Positions 8,125 through 15,920 of a stretch of 64,000 nucleotides of DNA are shown here, piece by piece; the first letter of the stretch is position 1; every line of letters starts with the position of its first letter. Made by a program: the position numbers and the translations under genes. The notes beneath the pieces were generated by a model. It searched no databases. It was not told where the DNA came from and saw nothing but the letters and a program-made list of their open reading frames with translations. The DNA is from Butyricicoccus pullicaecorum (GTDB taxonomy: Bacteria > Bacillota > Clostridia > Oscillospirales > Butyricicoccaceae): positions 124,001 through 188,000 of the forward strand of contig JAFBIW010000001.1 of the NCBI GenBank assembly GCA_021531865.1, in the 5' to 3' direction.

Positions 8125-8163
8125 GCAGCCTGTCCGGGTTTTCCCCGGGCAGGCTGCTTTTTT
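8125..8163 (+). terminator. Rho-independent terminator of the dehydrogenase-isomerase operon
   Basis: GCAGCCTGTCCGGG (8125-8138) pairs with CCCGGGCAGGCTGC (8144-8157) with a small bulge. A run of six T follows (8158-8163). Confidence 0.92.
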
Positions 8164-8240
8164 CGCCAAAAAACCGGACTGAATTTTGTCGAAACGGATA
8201 GCCGGTTTTTGTTTCCATCTCTTTCCTGTATCTGTTCCAT

Positions 8241-8266
8241 ATGCTATAATATGAATATTATAGCAT
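8241..8266. promoter_or_regulatory. 26-bp palindrome at the cas operon promoter
   Basis: ATGCTATAATAT (8241-8252), a GA spacer and ATATTATAGCAT (8255-8266) form a perfect inverted repeat. The left arm contains TATAAT (8245-8250), the likely -10 box for cas3; the -35 region is weak. The arrangement looks like a repressor operator placed on the cas promoter, 32 bases before the cas3 start. No candidate regulator is next to it. Confidence 0.65.
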
Positions 8267-8298
8267 CGAATTTATTTTCGATTCCAAAGGAGGTCGTT

Positions 8299-10416
8299 AT
8301 GGATTATCTGGCACACCGCACCGAGGACGGGCGCGTGCAGCCGCTCATCGCGCACAACACGGGAACGGCGGAACAGGCCGCAGCCTTCGCCGCACCGTTT
8401 GCAGCCGACGCGCTGGCCTATCAGGCCGGACTGCTGCATGATATCGGGAAATACGCCCGTGAATTTCAGGCTTACCTGACCGGAAACGGACGAAGGGTCG
8501 ATCATTCGACAGCAGGCTGCAAGGAATGTGTCCGTCTGCGCAGTCCGCAGGCCGCCTTCTGCATCGCCGGACATCACGCCGGTCTGCCCGATCAGGGCAG
8601 CCGCACCGATCCGGACAGCGAATCCACCTTCCTTGGCCGCATCAAGCGGCAGACCGCTGATTACAGCGCGTTTTCGCAGGAGATTGACCCGCCGCAGGCG
8701 GCGGCTCCGGTCATGCAGCCCCTCGGCCAGCCCGGCTTCCAGCAGGCGTTCTTCATCCGGATGCTCTATTCCTGTCTGGTCGACGCGGATTTTCTGGATA
8801 CCGAAGCGTTCATGTCGCCCGACACGCCCGTGCGCGGACAGTTCGACGATCTGGATACGCTGCAAGCGCGGCTCGAGCGGGCGCTGGCCTGTTTCGATCC
8901 GTCCGCAAGCGAAATCTGCCGCAGGCGGCATGAAATTCTGACCCAATGCCGCGCAGCCGCCGGACAAACGCCCGGCCTGTTCACATTGACCGTCCCGACC
9001 GGCGGCGGCAAGACCCTTTCTTCGCTGGCGTTCGCGCTGGAACATGCGCGTCAGCACGGAAAGCAGCGGATCATTTATGTCATTCCGTACACCAGCATCA
9101 TCGAACAGACGGCGGATAAATTCCGTGAGATTTTGGGCGCGGAGAACGTGCTCGAGCATCACACGGGTGTGAACGGCCGCGAGGACGCCGAGGGGACAGC
9201 CCTTCCCGAACGGATGCGGCTGGCGGCGGAAAACTGGGACGCGCCGGTCATCGTGACCACAAACGTGCAATTTTTTGAATCCCTGTTCGCCTACCGCTCG
9301 TCCAAATGCCGCAAGCTGCACAATCTGGCACAGAGCGTCATCATTTTTGACGAAGCGCAGATGCTTCCCCTGCCCTATCTCAAGCCCTGCGTGCAGGCCA
9401 TCGCTGAACTGACCGTCAACTATCACGCGACCGCCGTGCTCTGCACCGCGACCCAACCCGCGCTCGAACCGTATTTCCCGGCCGGTCTGCCCATCCGGGA
9501 GATCATGGACGCGCCGGACGATCTGTATCGGCAGTTTCAGCGGGTCACGCTGCAAATGGACGGAAAAACCGACCTCGATGCGCTCGCGCAAGCACTTTTG
9601 CCGCACAAGCAGGTGCTCTGCATCGTCAATTCCCGGCGCAAGGCGCAGGCGCTCTATGAACGCTGCGCGGGCGAGGGCACCTACCATCTGTCCACTTTGA
9701 TGACGCCGCACGACCGCCGCACGGCGCTGACCGCCATCCGCGCACGGCTCAAGGCCGGTCAAATCTGCCGGGTCATCTCGACGACGGTCATCGAGGCCGG
9801 CGTCGATGTGGATTTTCCGACCGTGTACCGTGAGATCAGCGGACTGGATTCGATCCTGCAGGCCGCAGGCCGCTGCAACCGGGAGGGCGATCACACCCCG
9901 GCTGAGAGCATCGTGCACATCTTTGAACTGCCCGGCCGTCTGCCCGCGTCCATGGAGCAGGCAGCGGGAATGCTGCGCGAAACAGCGGCGCGGTATGCCG
10001 ATCTGGGTTCACCTACCGCGATCCGGGACTATTTCGACCGGCTGCACGCGCTGGATGAAACCCTGCTCGATCAAAAGGAAATTCTTCGGATGTTTTCGCG
10101 CAGTCTGGCCTTCCGCAAGGCGGCCGAGGCCTTCCGCCTGATCGAGACCGACACCCACGCGGTGCTCGTGCCGCAGGACGCTCGCAGCGCGGAGATCGCG
10201 GACGCATTGCGGCAGGGCGCGTGGTCGCGCAGTCTGCTGCGTCAGGCGTCGCCCTACCTTGTCAGCGTCTATCCGCAGCATTTTGCGGCGCTGGACGGCG
10301 CGGGCGCGCTGACCCGGGTCAGCGACGATCTGGCTATTCTGGAACAGCCCGAACGGTACGACCCGCGCACCGGTCTTGGGTTGGACGTCGAGTCGGGCGC
10401 CGCAATCTTCATCTAA
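8299..10416 (+). CDS. cas3: CRISPR-associated helicase-nuclease Cas3 (type I-C)
   Basis: A 705-aa Cas3 with an N-terminal HD nuclease (LLHDIGKYAREF near residue 45, then HSTAG and AGHHAG) fused to a superfamily 2 helicase. Helicase motifs are VPTGGGKTLSSLAF (Walker A, near 233), IIFDEAQML (DEAH-box position, near 350), CTATQPAL and QAAGRCNREG (motif VI, near 524). It is recruited by target-bound Cascade to nick, unwind and degrade invader DNA. ATG 8299 is preceded by AAAGGAGG at good spacing, and an upstream in-frame ATG at 8251 lacks a ribosome site. It leads a seven-gene operon in standard type I-C order. All catalytic motifs appear intact. Confidence 0.96.
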   Translation: MDYLAHRTEDGRVQPLIAHNTGTAEQAAAFAAPFAADALAYQAGLLHDIGKYAREFQAYLTGNGRRVDHSTAGCKECVRLRSPQAAFCIAGHHAGLPDQGSRTDPDSESTFLGRIKRQTADYSAFSQEIDPPQAAAPVMQPLGQPGFQQAFFIRMLYSCLVDADFLDTEAFMSPDTPVRGQFDDLDTLQARLERALACFDPSASEICRRRHEILTQCRAAAGQTPGLFTLTVPTGGGKTLSSLAFALEHARQHGKQRIIYVIPYTSIIEQTADKFREILGAENVLEHHTGVNGREDAEGTALPERMRLAAENWDAPVIVTTNVQFFESLFAYRSSKCRKLHNLAQSVIIFDEAQMLPLPYLKPCVQAIAELTVNYHATAVLCTATQPALEPYFPAGLPIREIMDAPDDLYRQFQRVTLQMDGKTDLDALAQALLPHKQVLCIVNSRRKAQALYERCAGEGTYHLSTLMTPHDRRTALTAIRARLKAGQICRVISTTVIEAGVDVDFPTVYREISGLDSILQAAGRCNREGDHTPAESIVHIFELPGRLPASMEQAAGMLRETAARYADLGSPTAIRDYFDRLHALDETLLDQKEILRMFSRSLAFRKAAEAFRLIETDTHAVLVPQDARSAEIADALRQGAWSRSLLRQASPYLVSVYPQHFAALDGAGALTRVSDDLAILEQPERYDPRTGLGLDVESGAAIFI

Positions 10417-10489
10417 AAAGCCGCACCATACGGTGACGAAATCAGTATCATTACATCACGTATGAATTTTTATGAAAGGAGTGATGACC

Positions 10490-11149
10490 ATGGCGATTCA
10501 GGTTGAGGTCTGGGGCGATTACGCCTGCTTCTCCCGCCCGGAGCTCAAAACCGAGCGCGTGTCCTATGACGTGATGACCCCCTCGGCCGCGCGCGGCATT
10601 CTCGAAGCCGTATACTGGCACCCCGGCCTGCAGTGGCACATCGACGCGATCCGCGTGCTGCGCCCCATCCGCTTCACCAACATCCGCCGCAATGAGGTCA
10701 AATCGGTCATTCCGGCCCGCAATGTGCACACCGTCATGACCGGCGGCAAAAAAGACCTGTATCTGGACACGCACGCTGATATCCAGCAGCGCGCCTCCAT
10801 GCTTTTGCAGGATGTGCGCTACATCATCGACGCGCACTTCACCCTGACCGATCGCGCCGCGCCCAGCGACAACGAGGGCAAGTTTCAGGACATCATCAAG
10901 CGCCGTCTGGCGCGCGGTCAGTGCTTCCACACCCCGTATTTCGGCTGCCGCGAGTTCCCGGTCTCCTTCCGCCGCTTCACCGGTTCCGCGCCCGAGCCGC
11001 CCGACGCCCTGCGCGGAGAAAAGGATCTGGGCTGGATGCTGTATGACATGGATTACAGCGACCCGGCGAATATCCAGCCGCGCTTCTTCCGCGCCGTCAT
11101 GCAGGACGGCGTGATCGACACCCGGGAAAGCGAGGTGCATCTGGTATGA
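10490..11149 (+). CDS. cas5c: Type I-C Cascade subunit and pre-crRNA endonuclease Cas5c
   Basis: A 219-aa Cas5 of the type I-C kind, opening MAIQVEVWGDYACFSRPELK, with YDVMTPSAARGILEAVYWHP and RRNEVKSVIP downstream. In type I-C systems Cas5c replaces Cas6: it cuts pre-crRNA at the 3' base of the repeat hairpin and stays bound to the 5' handle. In-frame ATGs occur at 10472, 10484 and 10490; AAAGGAG (10475-10481) fits the last one. The stop overlaps the cas8c start (ATGA), indicating translational coupling. Confidence 0.95.
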   Translation: MAIQVEVWGDYACFSRPELKTERVSYDVMTPSAARGILEAVYWHPGLQWHIDAIRVLRPIRFTNIRRNEVKSVIPARNVHTVMTGGKKDLYLDTHADIQQRASMLLQDVRYIIDAHFTLTDRAAPSDNEGKFQDIIKRRLARGQCFHTPYFGCREFPVSFRRFTGSAPEPPDALRGEKDLGWMLYDMDYSDPANIQPRFFRAVMQDGVIDTRESEVHLV

Positions 11150-12861
11150 TCCTGCAGGCTCTCGCGGACTATTATGAGGTGCTGGCCGCACAGGGCAAAG
11201 TCGCCCGCCCCGGCTGGAGCAGCGCCAAGGTGATCGGCGCGCTCTGTCTGGACGAAAACGGCGTTCTGACTGATATTCTCTCGCTCAAGCAGGCTGACGC
11301 CAAGGGGAAGGAGCGCCCGGTGGTCAAATCCGTGCCCGAACAGGTCACCCGCACCGCGGGCGTCAAGGTCAACTTCCTGTGCGACGGCCCGGGTTATCTG
11401 CTCGGACTGGACGCCAAGGGCAACGCCAAGCGGGCGCGCGACTGCTTTGACGCGGCGGCCGCCCTCCACCTCTCCCTGCTCGAGGGCGTGGACTCCCCGG
11501 CAGCGCGCGCGGTCTACGCATTTTTCACGAATTGGAATCCGGATGCAGCCCATCCGGTCGTCGAGGCGCAGCGTGAGCTGCTGAGCGAACCGGGCAGCTT
11601 CGTCTTCCGTGTGCAGGGCGTTTTTGCACACGAGGACGGGGCCATCCGCGCCGCGTGGGAACAACACCGCGCCCAGAACGCCGACGGCCCAGTCATGCAG
11701 TGCGCGGTCACCGGCCGGTACGCGCCCGCCGCACGGCTGCACACCCCGATCAAGGGCGTACGCGGTGCACAATCGCGCGGCGCCGCGCTGGTTTCCTACA
11801 ACGCCGACGCCTTCACCTCCTACGGCCAGAAGCAGAGCTACAACGCGTCGGTCAGTGAATCGGCCATGTTCGCCTACACGACCGCGCTGAATCACCTGCT
11901 GGCCGACAAAACGCACACGGCCTTTCTGGGAGACACCACGGTCATCGCATGGTCGGCCAACGGCGAACCGCTTTACAACGACATCGCCTTGTCCTGCCTG
12001 CTGGACAGCCCCGCCCCGGTCTCGGACGAGGAGCTGACCGCCCTGCTCGAAGCCCTCGTGCACGGCAAACCGTATGACTTCGGCGCGGTCACGATCGACC
12101 CGGCCGAGCCCTTCTATCTGCTCGGCCTGTCCCCCAACGCCGCCCGACTCTCCGTCCGTTTCTTCTGGCGCAATACCTTCGGCCAGCTTGCCCGGAATTT
12201 GCAGGCGCATCAAGCGCGGCTCGAGATCGTCCGCCCCGCCTTCGACACCAGCACGCAGCTTTCGGTCGGCCAATTGCTCTGGGAGACGGTCAATAAAAAA
12301 TCCAAGGATAAGGCGGCCCCGCCCGTTCTGGTCGGCGGTCTGATGCAGGCCATCCTGAATAACACCCCCTATCCCGCCGCGCTGCGCACCGCCGTCATGC
12401 TGCGCATCCGAGCTGAACGCGGCGTCACGCGCGGACAGGCCGCCCTGCTCAAAGCAATCAAACTGAAAAACAGCACCAGCCCCGAAGTACAGGAGGTGTG
12501 CACCGTGGGACTGAATGAAGAAACCAACTACCTGCCTTATGTATTGGGACGCCTGTTCTCCGTGCTGGAGGCGATCCAGAGCGCAGCCAATCCCAACATC
12601 AACACAACCATCAAGGACAAATACTTTGTCTCAGCCGCGGCGACGCCCGCGACCATCTTCTCCCGTCTGACCGCGCTCTCACAGGCGCACCTGCGCAAGC
12701 TGGAGACCGGCGCGCGCATCTCGTTTGAAAAACAGCTCACCGCGCTCTACGGTCTGCTGCCCGCCCAGCTCCCCGCCCGGCTCACCCTGTCCGAGCAGGA
12801 GAGCTTCTATATCGGCTACTATCAGCAGACGCAGAAACGCTTTACGAAAAAGGAGGACTGA
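11146..12861 (+). CDS. cas8c: Type I-C Cascade large subunit Cas8c (Csd1)
   Basis: A 571-aa Csd1-type large subunit. It begins MILQALADYYEVLAAQGKVARPGW and contains GYLLGLDAKGN, SYNADAFTSYGQKQSYNASVSE and FFWRNTFGQLARNL, all characteristic of the family. Cas8c recognises the PAM and helps load the target strand. In type I-C systems an internal start within cas8c usually also gives a small Cas11 subunit. An AGGAGGTGTGCACCGTG segment near 12490 has this form, with GTG at 12505, and would yield a C-terminal polypeptide of about 119 aa; this is inferred. The start overlaps the end of cas5c by 4 bp. Confidence 0.95.
   Translation: MILQALADYYEVLAAQGKVARPGWSSAKVIGALCLDENGVLTDILSLKQADAKGKERPVVKSVPEQVTRTAGVKVNFLCDGPGYLLGLDAKGNAKRARDCFDAAAALHLSLLEGVDSPAARAVYAFFTNWNPDAAHPVVEAQRELLSEPGSFVFRVQGVFAHEDGAIRAAWEQHRAQNADGPVMQCAVTGRYAPAARLHTPIKGVRGAQSRGAALVSYNADAFTSYGQKQSYNASVSESAMFAYTTALNHLLADKTHTAFLGDTTVIAWSANGEPLYNDIALSCLLDSPAPVSDEELTALLEALVHGKPYDFGAVTIDPAEPFYLLGLSPNAARLSVRFFWRNTFGQLARNLQAHQARLEIVRPAFDTSTQLSVGQLLWETVNKKSKDKAAPPVLVGGLMQAILNNTPYPAALRTAVMLRIRAERGVTRGQAALLKAIKLKNSTSPEVQEVCTVGLNEETNYLPYVLGRLFSVLEAIQSAANPNINTTIKDKYFVSAAATPATIFSRLTALSQAHLRKLETGARISFEKQLTALYGLLPAQLPARLTLSEQESFYIGYYQQTQKRFTKKED
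12505..12861 (+). CDS. cas11c: Candidate internally translated Cas11c small subunit within cas8c
   Basis: AGGAGG (about 12491-12496) precedes GTG 12505, in frame with cas8c, at a normal spacing of about eight bases. The product would be the last 118 residues of Cas8c (from GLNEETNYLPYVLGRLF), which are helix-rich. Type I-C systems are known to make Cas11c from an internal start in cas8c. Whether this particular start is used is inferred from the ribosome site alone. Confidence 0.55.
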   Translation: MGLNEETNYLPYVLGRLFSVLEAIQSAANPNINTTIKDKYFVSAAATPATIFSRLTALSQAHLRKLETGARISFEKQLTALYGLLPAQLPARLTLSEQESFYIGYYQQTQKRFTKKED

Positions 12862-12864
12862 ACC

Positions 12865-13755
12865 ATGTCTGAAGCGATCAAAAACCGTTATGAATTTGTG
12901 ATTCTGTTCGATGTGGAAAACGGCAATCCGAACGGCGACCCGGACGCCGGCAACCTGCCCCGCGTCGATCCCGAAACCGGTCTCGGTCTGGTGACCGACG
13001 TCTGCCTCAAGCGCAAGATCCGCAACTACGTCGAGCTGTCCCGCGAGGACGCGTCCGGCTACCGCATCTACATCAAGGACGGCGTGCCGCTCAACCGCAG
13101 CGACGCGGAAGCGCTCGCCTATGTGGACGTAGACGAGGCTTCGATTAAGGAAGCCAAAAAGAAAGACCCGCAGCTCGATGAAAAGGTGCGCGATTTCATG
13201 TGTCGGAATTTCTTTGACATCCGCACCTTCGGCGCGGTCATGACCACCTTTGTCAAGAACAAACTCAACTGCGGTCAGGTGCGCGGCCCGGTACAGCTCG
13301 GCTTCGCCCGCTCGATCGACCCCATCCTGCCGAGTGAGATCACGATCACCCGCACCGCGATCACCACCGAGGCCGACGCCGAGAAGAAAAACACCGAAAT
13401 GGGCCGCAAATCCATCGTGCCCTACGGCCTCTACCGTGCCGAAGGCTTCATTTCTGCCAATCTGGCGCGCAAGGTCACCGGCTTCTCAGAGGACGACCTC
13501 TCCCTGCTGTGGGAGTCGATCATCAATATGTTCGAGCATGACCGCTCGGCCGCACGCGGCAAAATGGCCGTGCGCGAGCTGATCGTTTTCCGCCACGACA
13601 CCGAGCTCGGCTGTGCGCCCGCCTACAAGCTGTTTGAAGCCGTCCACGTCACCCGAAACGAGGGCGTGACCGTGCCGCGCGCCTACAGCGATTATACCGT
13701 AACCGTCGATGAAGCCGCCATTCCGGAGGGCGTGACCTGCACGCGCATGATATAA
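12865..13755 (+). CDS. cas7c: Type I-C Cascade backbone subunit Cas7c (Csd2)
   Basis: A 296-aa Cas7 with the family opening YEFVILFDVENGNPNGDPDA. Further family motifs are DVCLKRKIRNYVEL, FDIRTFGAVM, GPVQLGFARSIDPI and MGRKSIVPYGLYRAEGF. Several copies line the crRNA to form the Cascade backbone. AAAAAGGAGG precedes the ATG, three bases after the cas8c stop. The end overlaps or abuts the unusual start region of cas4. Confidence 0.96.
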   Translation: MSEAIKNRYEFVILFDVENGNPNGDPDAGNLPRVDPETGLGLVTDVCLKRKIRNYVELSREDASGYRIYIKDGVPLNRSDAEALAYVDVDEASIKEAKKKDPQLDEKVRDFMCRNFFDIRTFGAVMTTFVKNKLNCGQVRGPVQLGFARSIDPILPSEITITRTAITTEADAEKKNTEMGRKSIVPYGLYRAEGFISANLARKVTGFSEDDLSLLWESIINMFEHDRSAARGKMAVRELIVFRHDTELGCAPAYKLFEAVHVTRNEGVTVPRAYSDYTVTVDEAAIPEGVTCTRMI

Positions 13756-14432
13756 CCATCTATCCCGAATCGGAATACCTCCAACTGTCCGGCTTACAGC
13801 ACTTCACCTTCTGCCGCAGGCAGTGGGCGCTCATCCACATCGAGCAGCAGTGGGCGGACAACCTGCGCACGGTCGAGGGGGAACTGCTCCACGAACGCTG
13901 CCACGATGAACGGCAGACCGGCCAGCGTGCCGGTCTGCTGACCGTGCGCGGCATGCGCGTGTTTTCCGCCTCGCTCGGTATTTCCGGCGCGTGTGATGTG
14001 GTCGAATTCCATCCCGATCCGGACGGCATCCCTCTGTTCGGCCGTTCCGGCCTGTGGCGGCCTGTCCCGATCGAGTACAAGCGCGGCGCGCCCAAGCCGC
14101 ACGACGCGGACGCGCTCCAGCTCTGCGCACAGGCGATGTGTCTCGAGGAAATGCTGGCCTGCCCGATCCCGGCAGGTGCACTGTTCTACGGCGAGACCCG
14201 GCGGCGGCAGCCGGTCGATTTCACCGACAGCCTGCGTCAGACCGTCCGCACCATGCTCGAGGAAATGCACGGCTATTTTTCGCGCGGCTATACGCCGGTC
14301 GTCCGACCGACCAAATCCTGCAATGCCTGCTCCCTGAAAAACCTGTGCCTGCCCAAGCTATACCGGAAGCGCTCAGCCAAGGCCTATCTGGCCGGACGAA
14401 TCGAGGAGGATGCATCATGCGAAAACTGCTGA
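13737..14432 (+). CDS. cas4: CRISPR adaptation nuclease Cas4, non-ATG start
   Basis: A Cas4 of about 231 aa. The conserved N-terminal cysteine is in FTFCRRQWALIHIEQQW. RecB-nuclease residues occur in CDVVEFHP and in PIEYKRGAPKPHD with QLCAQAMCLEEM. Three clustered C-terminal cysteines (KSCNACSLKNLC) complete the Fe-S site. Cas4 trims prespacers and helps select the PAM with Cas1-Cas2. The frame opens after a stop at 13710 and has no ATG, GTG or TTG before the conserved YLQLSGLQHF. GGAGGG (13725-13730) is six bases before CTG 13737, which I use as start. ATA 13752 at the cas7c stop is the alternative, and a sequence error cannot be excluded. Confidence 0.85.
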   Translation: MHAHDITIYPESEYLQLSGLQHFTFCRRQWALIHIEQQWADNLRTVEGELLHERCHDERQTGQRAGLLTVRGMRVFSASLGISGACDVVEFHPDPDGIPLFGRSGLWRPVPIEYKRGAPKPHDADALQLCAQAMCLEEMLACPIPAGALFYGETRRRQPVDFTDSLRQTVRTMLEEMHGYFSRGYTPVVRPTKSCNACSLKNLCLPKLYRKRSAKAYLAGRIEEDASCENC

Positions 14433-15448
14433 ACACGCTGTTCATCGTGTCTGAGGACAGCTATCTTGCGCTGGACGGAGAAAATATCGTCGTCCTGTCC
14501 GGAGAGCGGGAGCTTCACCGAATGCCCCTTCATAATCTGGAAAATATCCTCTGCTTCAGCTACAAGGGCGCTTCTCCCGCCCTGATGGGAAAGTGTGCCC
14601 AAATGCGGATCGGTCTTTGCTTTTTCACCCCGCGCGGCCGGTTTCTGGCACGGCTCGCGGGCATGGATCAGGGCAATGTCCTGCTTCGCCGTGCGCAGTA
14701 CCGCGCGGCGGACGAACCTGCGCAGACCTGTGAGATCGCACGCGGCTTTGTCGCCGGGAAGATCTATAACGCCCGCTGGCAGCTCGAACGTGCGACCCGC
14801 GACCATCCCGACCGAGTGGACGTGAAGCGGATCAAGGATGTGTCCGCACAGCTTGCAGGCAGCCTGCATGCCGTGGCTGCCTGTACCGACCCGGAGCAGC
14901 TCCGCGGTCTGGAGGGACAGTCCGCACAGGCATATTTCGGTGTGTTCGATGAGCTGATCCTGCAAAACCGTGCGGTATTCTCCTTCTCCGGCCGCTCCCG
15001 CCGCCCGCCGCTTGACCCGGTCAACGCCCTGCTGTCTTTCGTCTACACCCTGCTTGCGCACGACTGCGCCGCCGCGCTGGAAGGGGTTGGACTGGACGCT
15101 TATGTCGGCTTCCTCCACCGCGACAGGCCGGGCCGCATCTCGCTCGCGCTCGATCTGATGGAGGAGCTGCGCCCGGTCTTTGCCGACCGTCTGGCGCTCT
15201 CGCTCATCAACACCCGTAAGCTCACCGGGAAGCATTTTGAGACCCGGGAGAGTGGTGCGGTGTATCTGAATGATGATGGCCGCCGAATCGTGCTGGAAAA
15301 CTGGCAGATGCGCAAAAAAGAGGAGCTTCGCCATCCGTTTCTGGACGAAAAGCTCCCGTGGGGACTCGTGCCCTATGTGCAGGCTCTCCTGCTTGCCCGC
15401 TTCTTGCGCGGCGATCTGGACGGATATCCGCCGTTTTTGTGGAAGTAG
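14417..15448 (+). CDS. cas1: CRISPR integrase Cas1 (type I-C)
   Basis: A 343-aa Cas1, the usual type I-C length, starting MRKLLNTLFIVSEDSYLALDGE. Conserved pieces include LHNLENILCFSYKGASP, RRPPLDPVNALLSFVYTLL, LDAYVGFLHRDRPGRISLALDLMEE (metal-binding His and Glu) and FLDEKLPWG. With Cas2 it integrates new spacers next to the leader. The start at 14417 follows GAGGAGG and overlaps the cas4 end by 16 bases; the longer open frame upstream is not Cas1-like. Confidence 0.96.
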   Translation: MRKLLNTLFIVSEDSYLALDGENIVVLSGERELHRMPLHNLENILCFSYKGASPALMGKCAQMRIGLCFFTPRGRFLARLAGMDQGNVLLRRAQYRAADEPAQTCEIARGFVAGKIYNARWQLERATRDHPDRVDVKRIKDVSAQLAGSLHAVAACTDPEQLRGLEGQSAQAYFGVFDELILQNRAVFSFSGRSRRPPLDPVNALLSFVYTLLAHDCAAALEGVGLDAYVGFLHRDRPGRISLALDLMEELRPVFADRLALSLINTRKLTGKHFETRESGAVYLNDDGRRIVLENWQMRKKEELRHPFLDEKLPWGLVPYVQALLLARFLRGDLDGYPPFLWK

Positions 15449-15458
15449 GTGACAAAAT

Positions 15459-15749
15459 ATGTTGGTTTTGATCACATATGACGTCAGCACCTCGGATGCT
15501 GCCGGACGGGCCCGCCTGCGCAAGGTCTCCAAAGCGTGCGTTAACTACGGACAGCGTGTGCAGAACTCGGTGTTCGAGTGTGTGCTGGACGCCGCACAGG
15601 CCAAGCGGCTTGTCCACCAGCTCTGCGCGCTCATCGACATGGATCGGGACAGCCTGCGGGTGTATTACCTGGGAAATTCGTACCAGAAAAAGGTTGAGCA
15701 CTTCGGGGCAAAACCGGGCTATGAGGCAGAGGGCGTTTTGATGGTCTAG
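15459..15749 (+). CDS. cas2: CRISPR adaptation protein Cas2
   Basis: A 96-aa Cas2 with the ferredoxin-like opening MLVLITYDVSTSD (conserved Asp after the first strand) and the family stretch YGQRVQNSVFECVLD. It forms the structural core of the Cas1-Cas2 integrase. It starts 10 bases after cas1 behind TAGGTGA and is the last cas gene before the leader. Confidence 0.96.
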   Translation: MLVLITYDVSTSDAAGRARLRKVSKACVNYGQRVQNSVFECVLDAAQAKRLVHQLCALIDMDRDSLRVYYLGNSYQKKVEHFGAKPGYEAEGVLMV

Positions 15750-15920
15750 TGCGAATCGCAAGCGCTCCGGAAAACGCCGTGTCCTTCGCACCGTTTTTTA
15801 CAGACCACACGGCGCTTTTCCCTTCCGAAAGCCGCCTTTTGCGAGTGTGCATCAGACACTTGTGCGCTTTCGTTGTTTGTATTACACTATAGTTGCAGAC
15901 TGTTTTTGTTGCAGTTTGCT
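15750..15920 (+). promoter_or_regulatory. CRISPR leader between cas2 and the array
   Basis: This 171-bp stretch separates cas2 from repeat 1. It begins with a long hairpin (GGAAAACGCCGTGT, 15769-15782, with ACACGGCG-C-TTTTCC, 15807-15821) that could terminate the cas transcript. It then becomes AT-rich (TTGTTTGTATTACACTATAG region) towards the first repeat, as leaders do. An array promoter is expected here; TACACT/TATAGT-like boxes near 15880-15895 are candidates. Confidence 0.7.
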
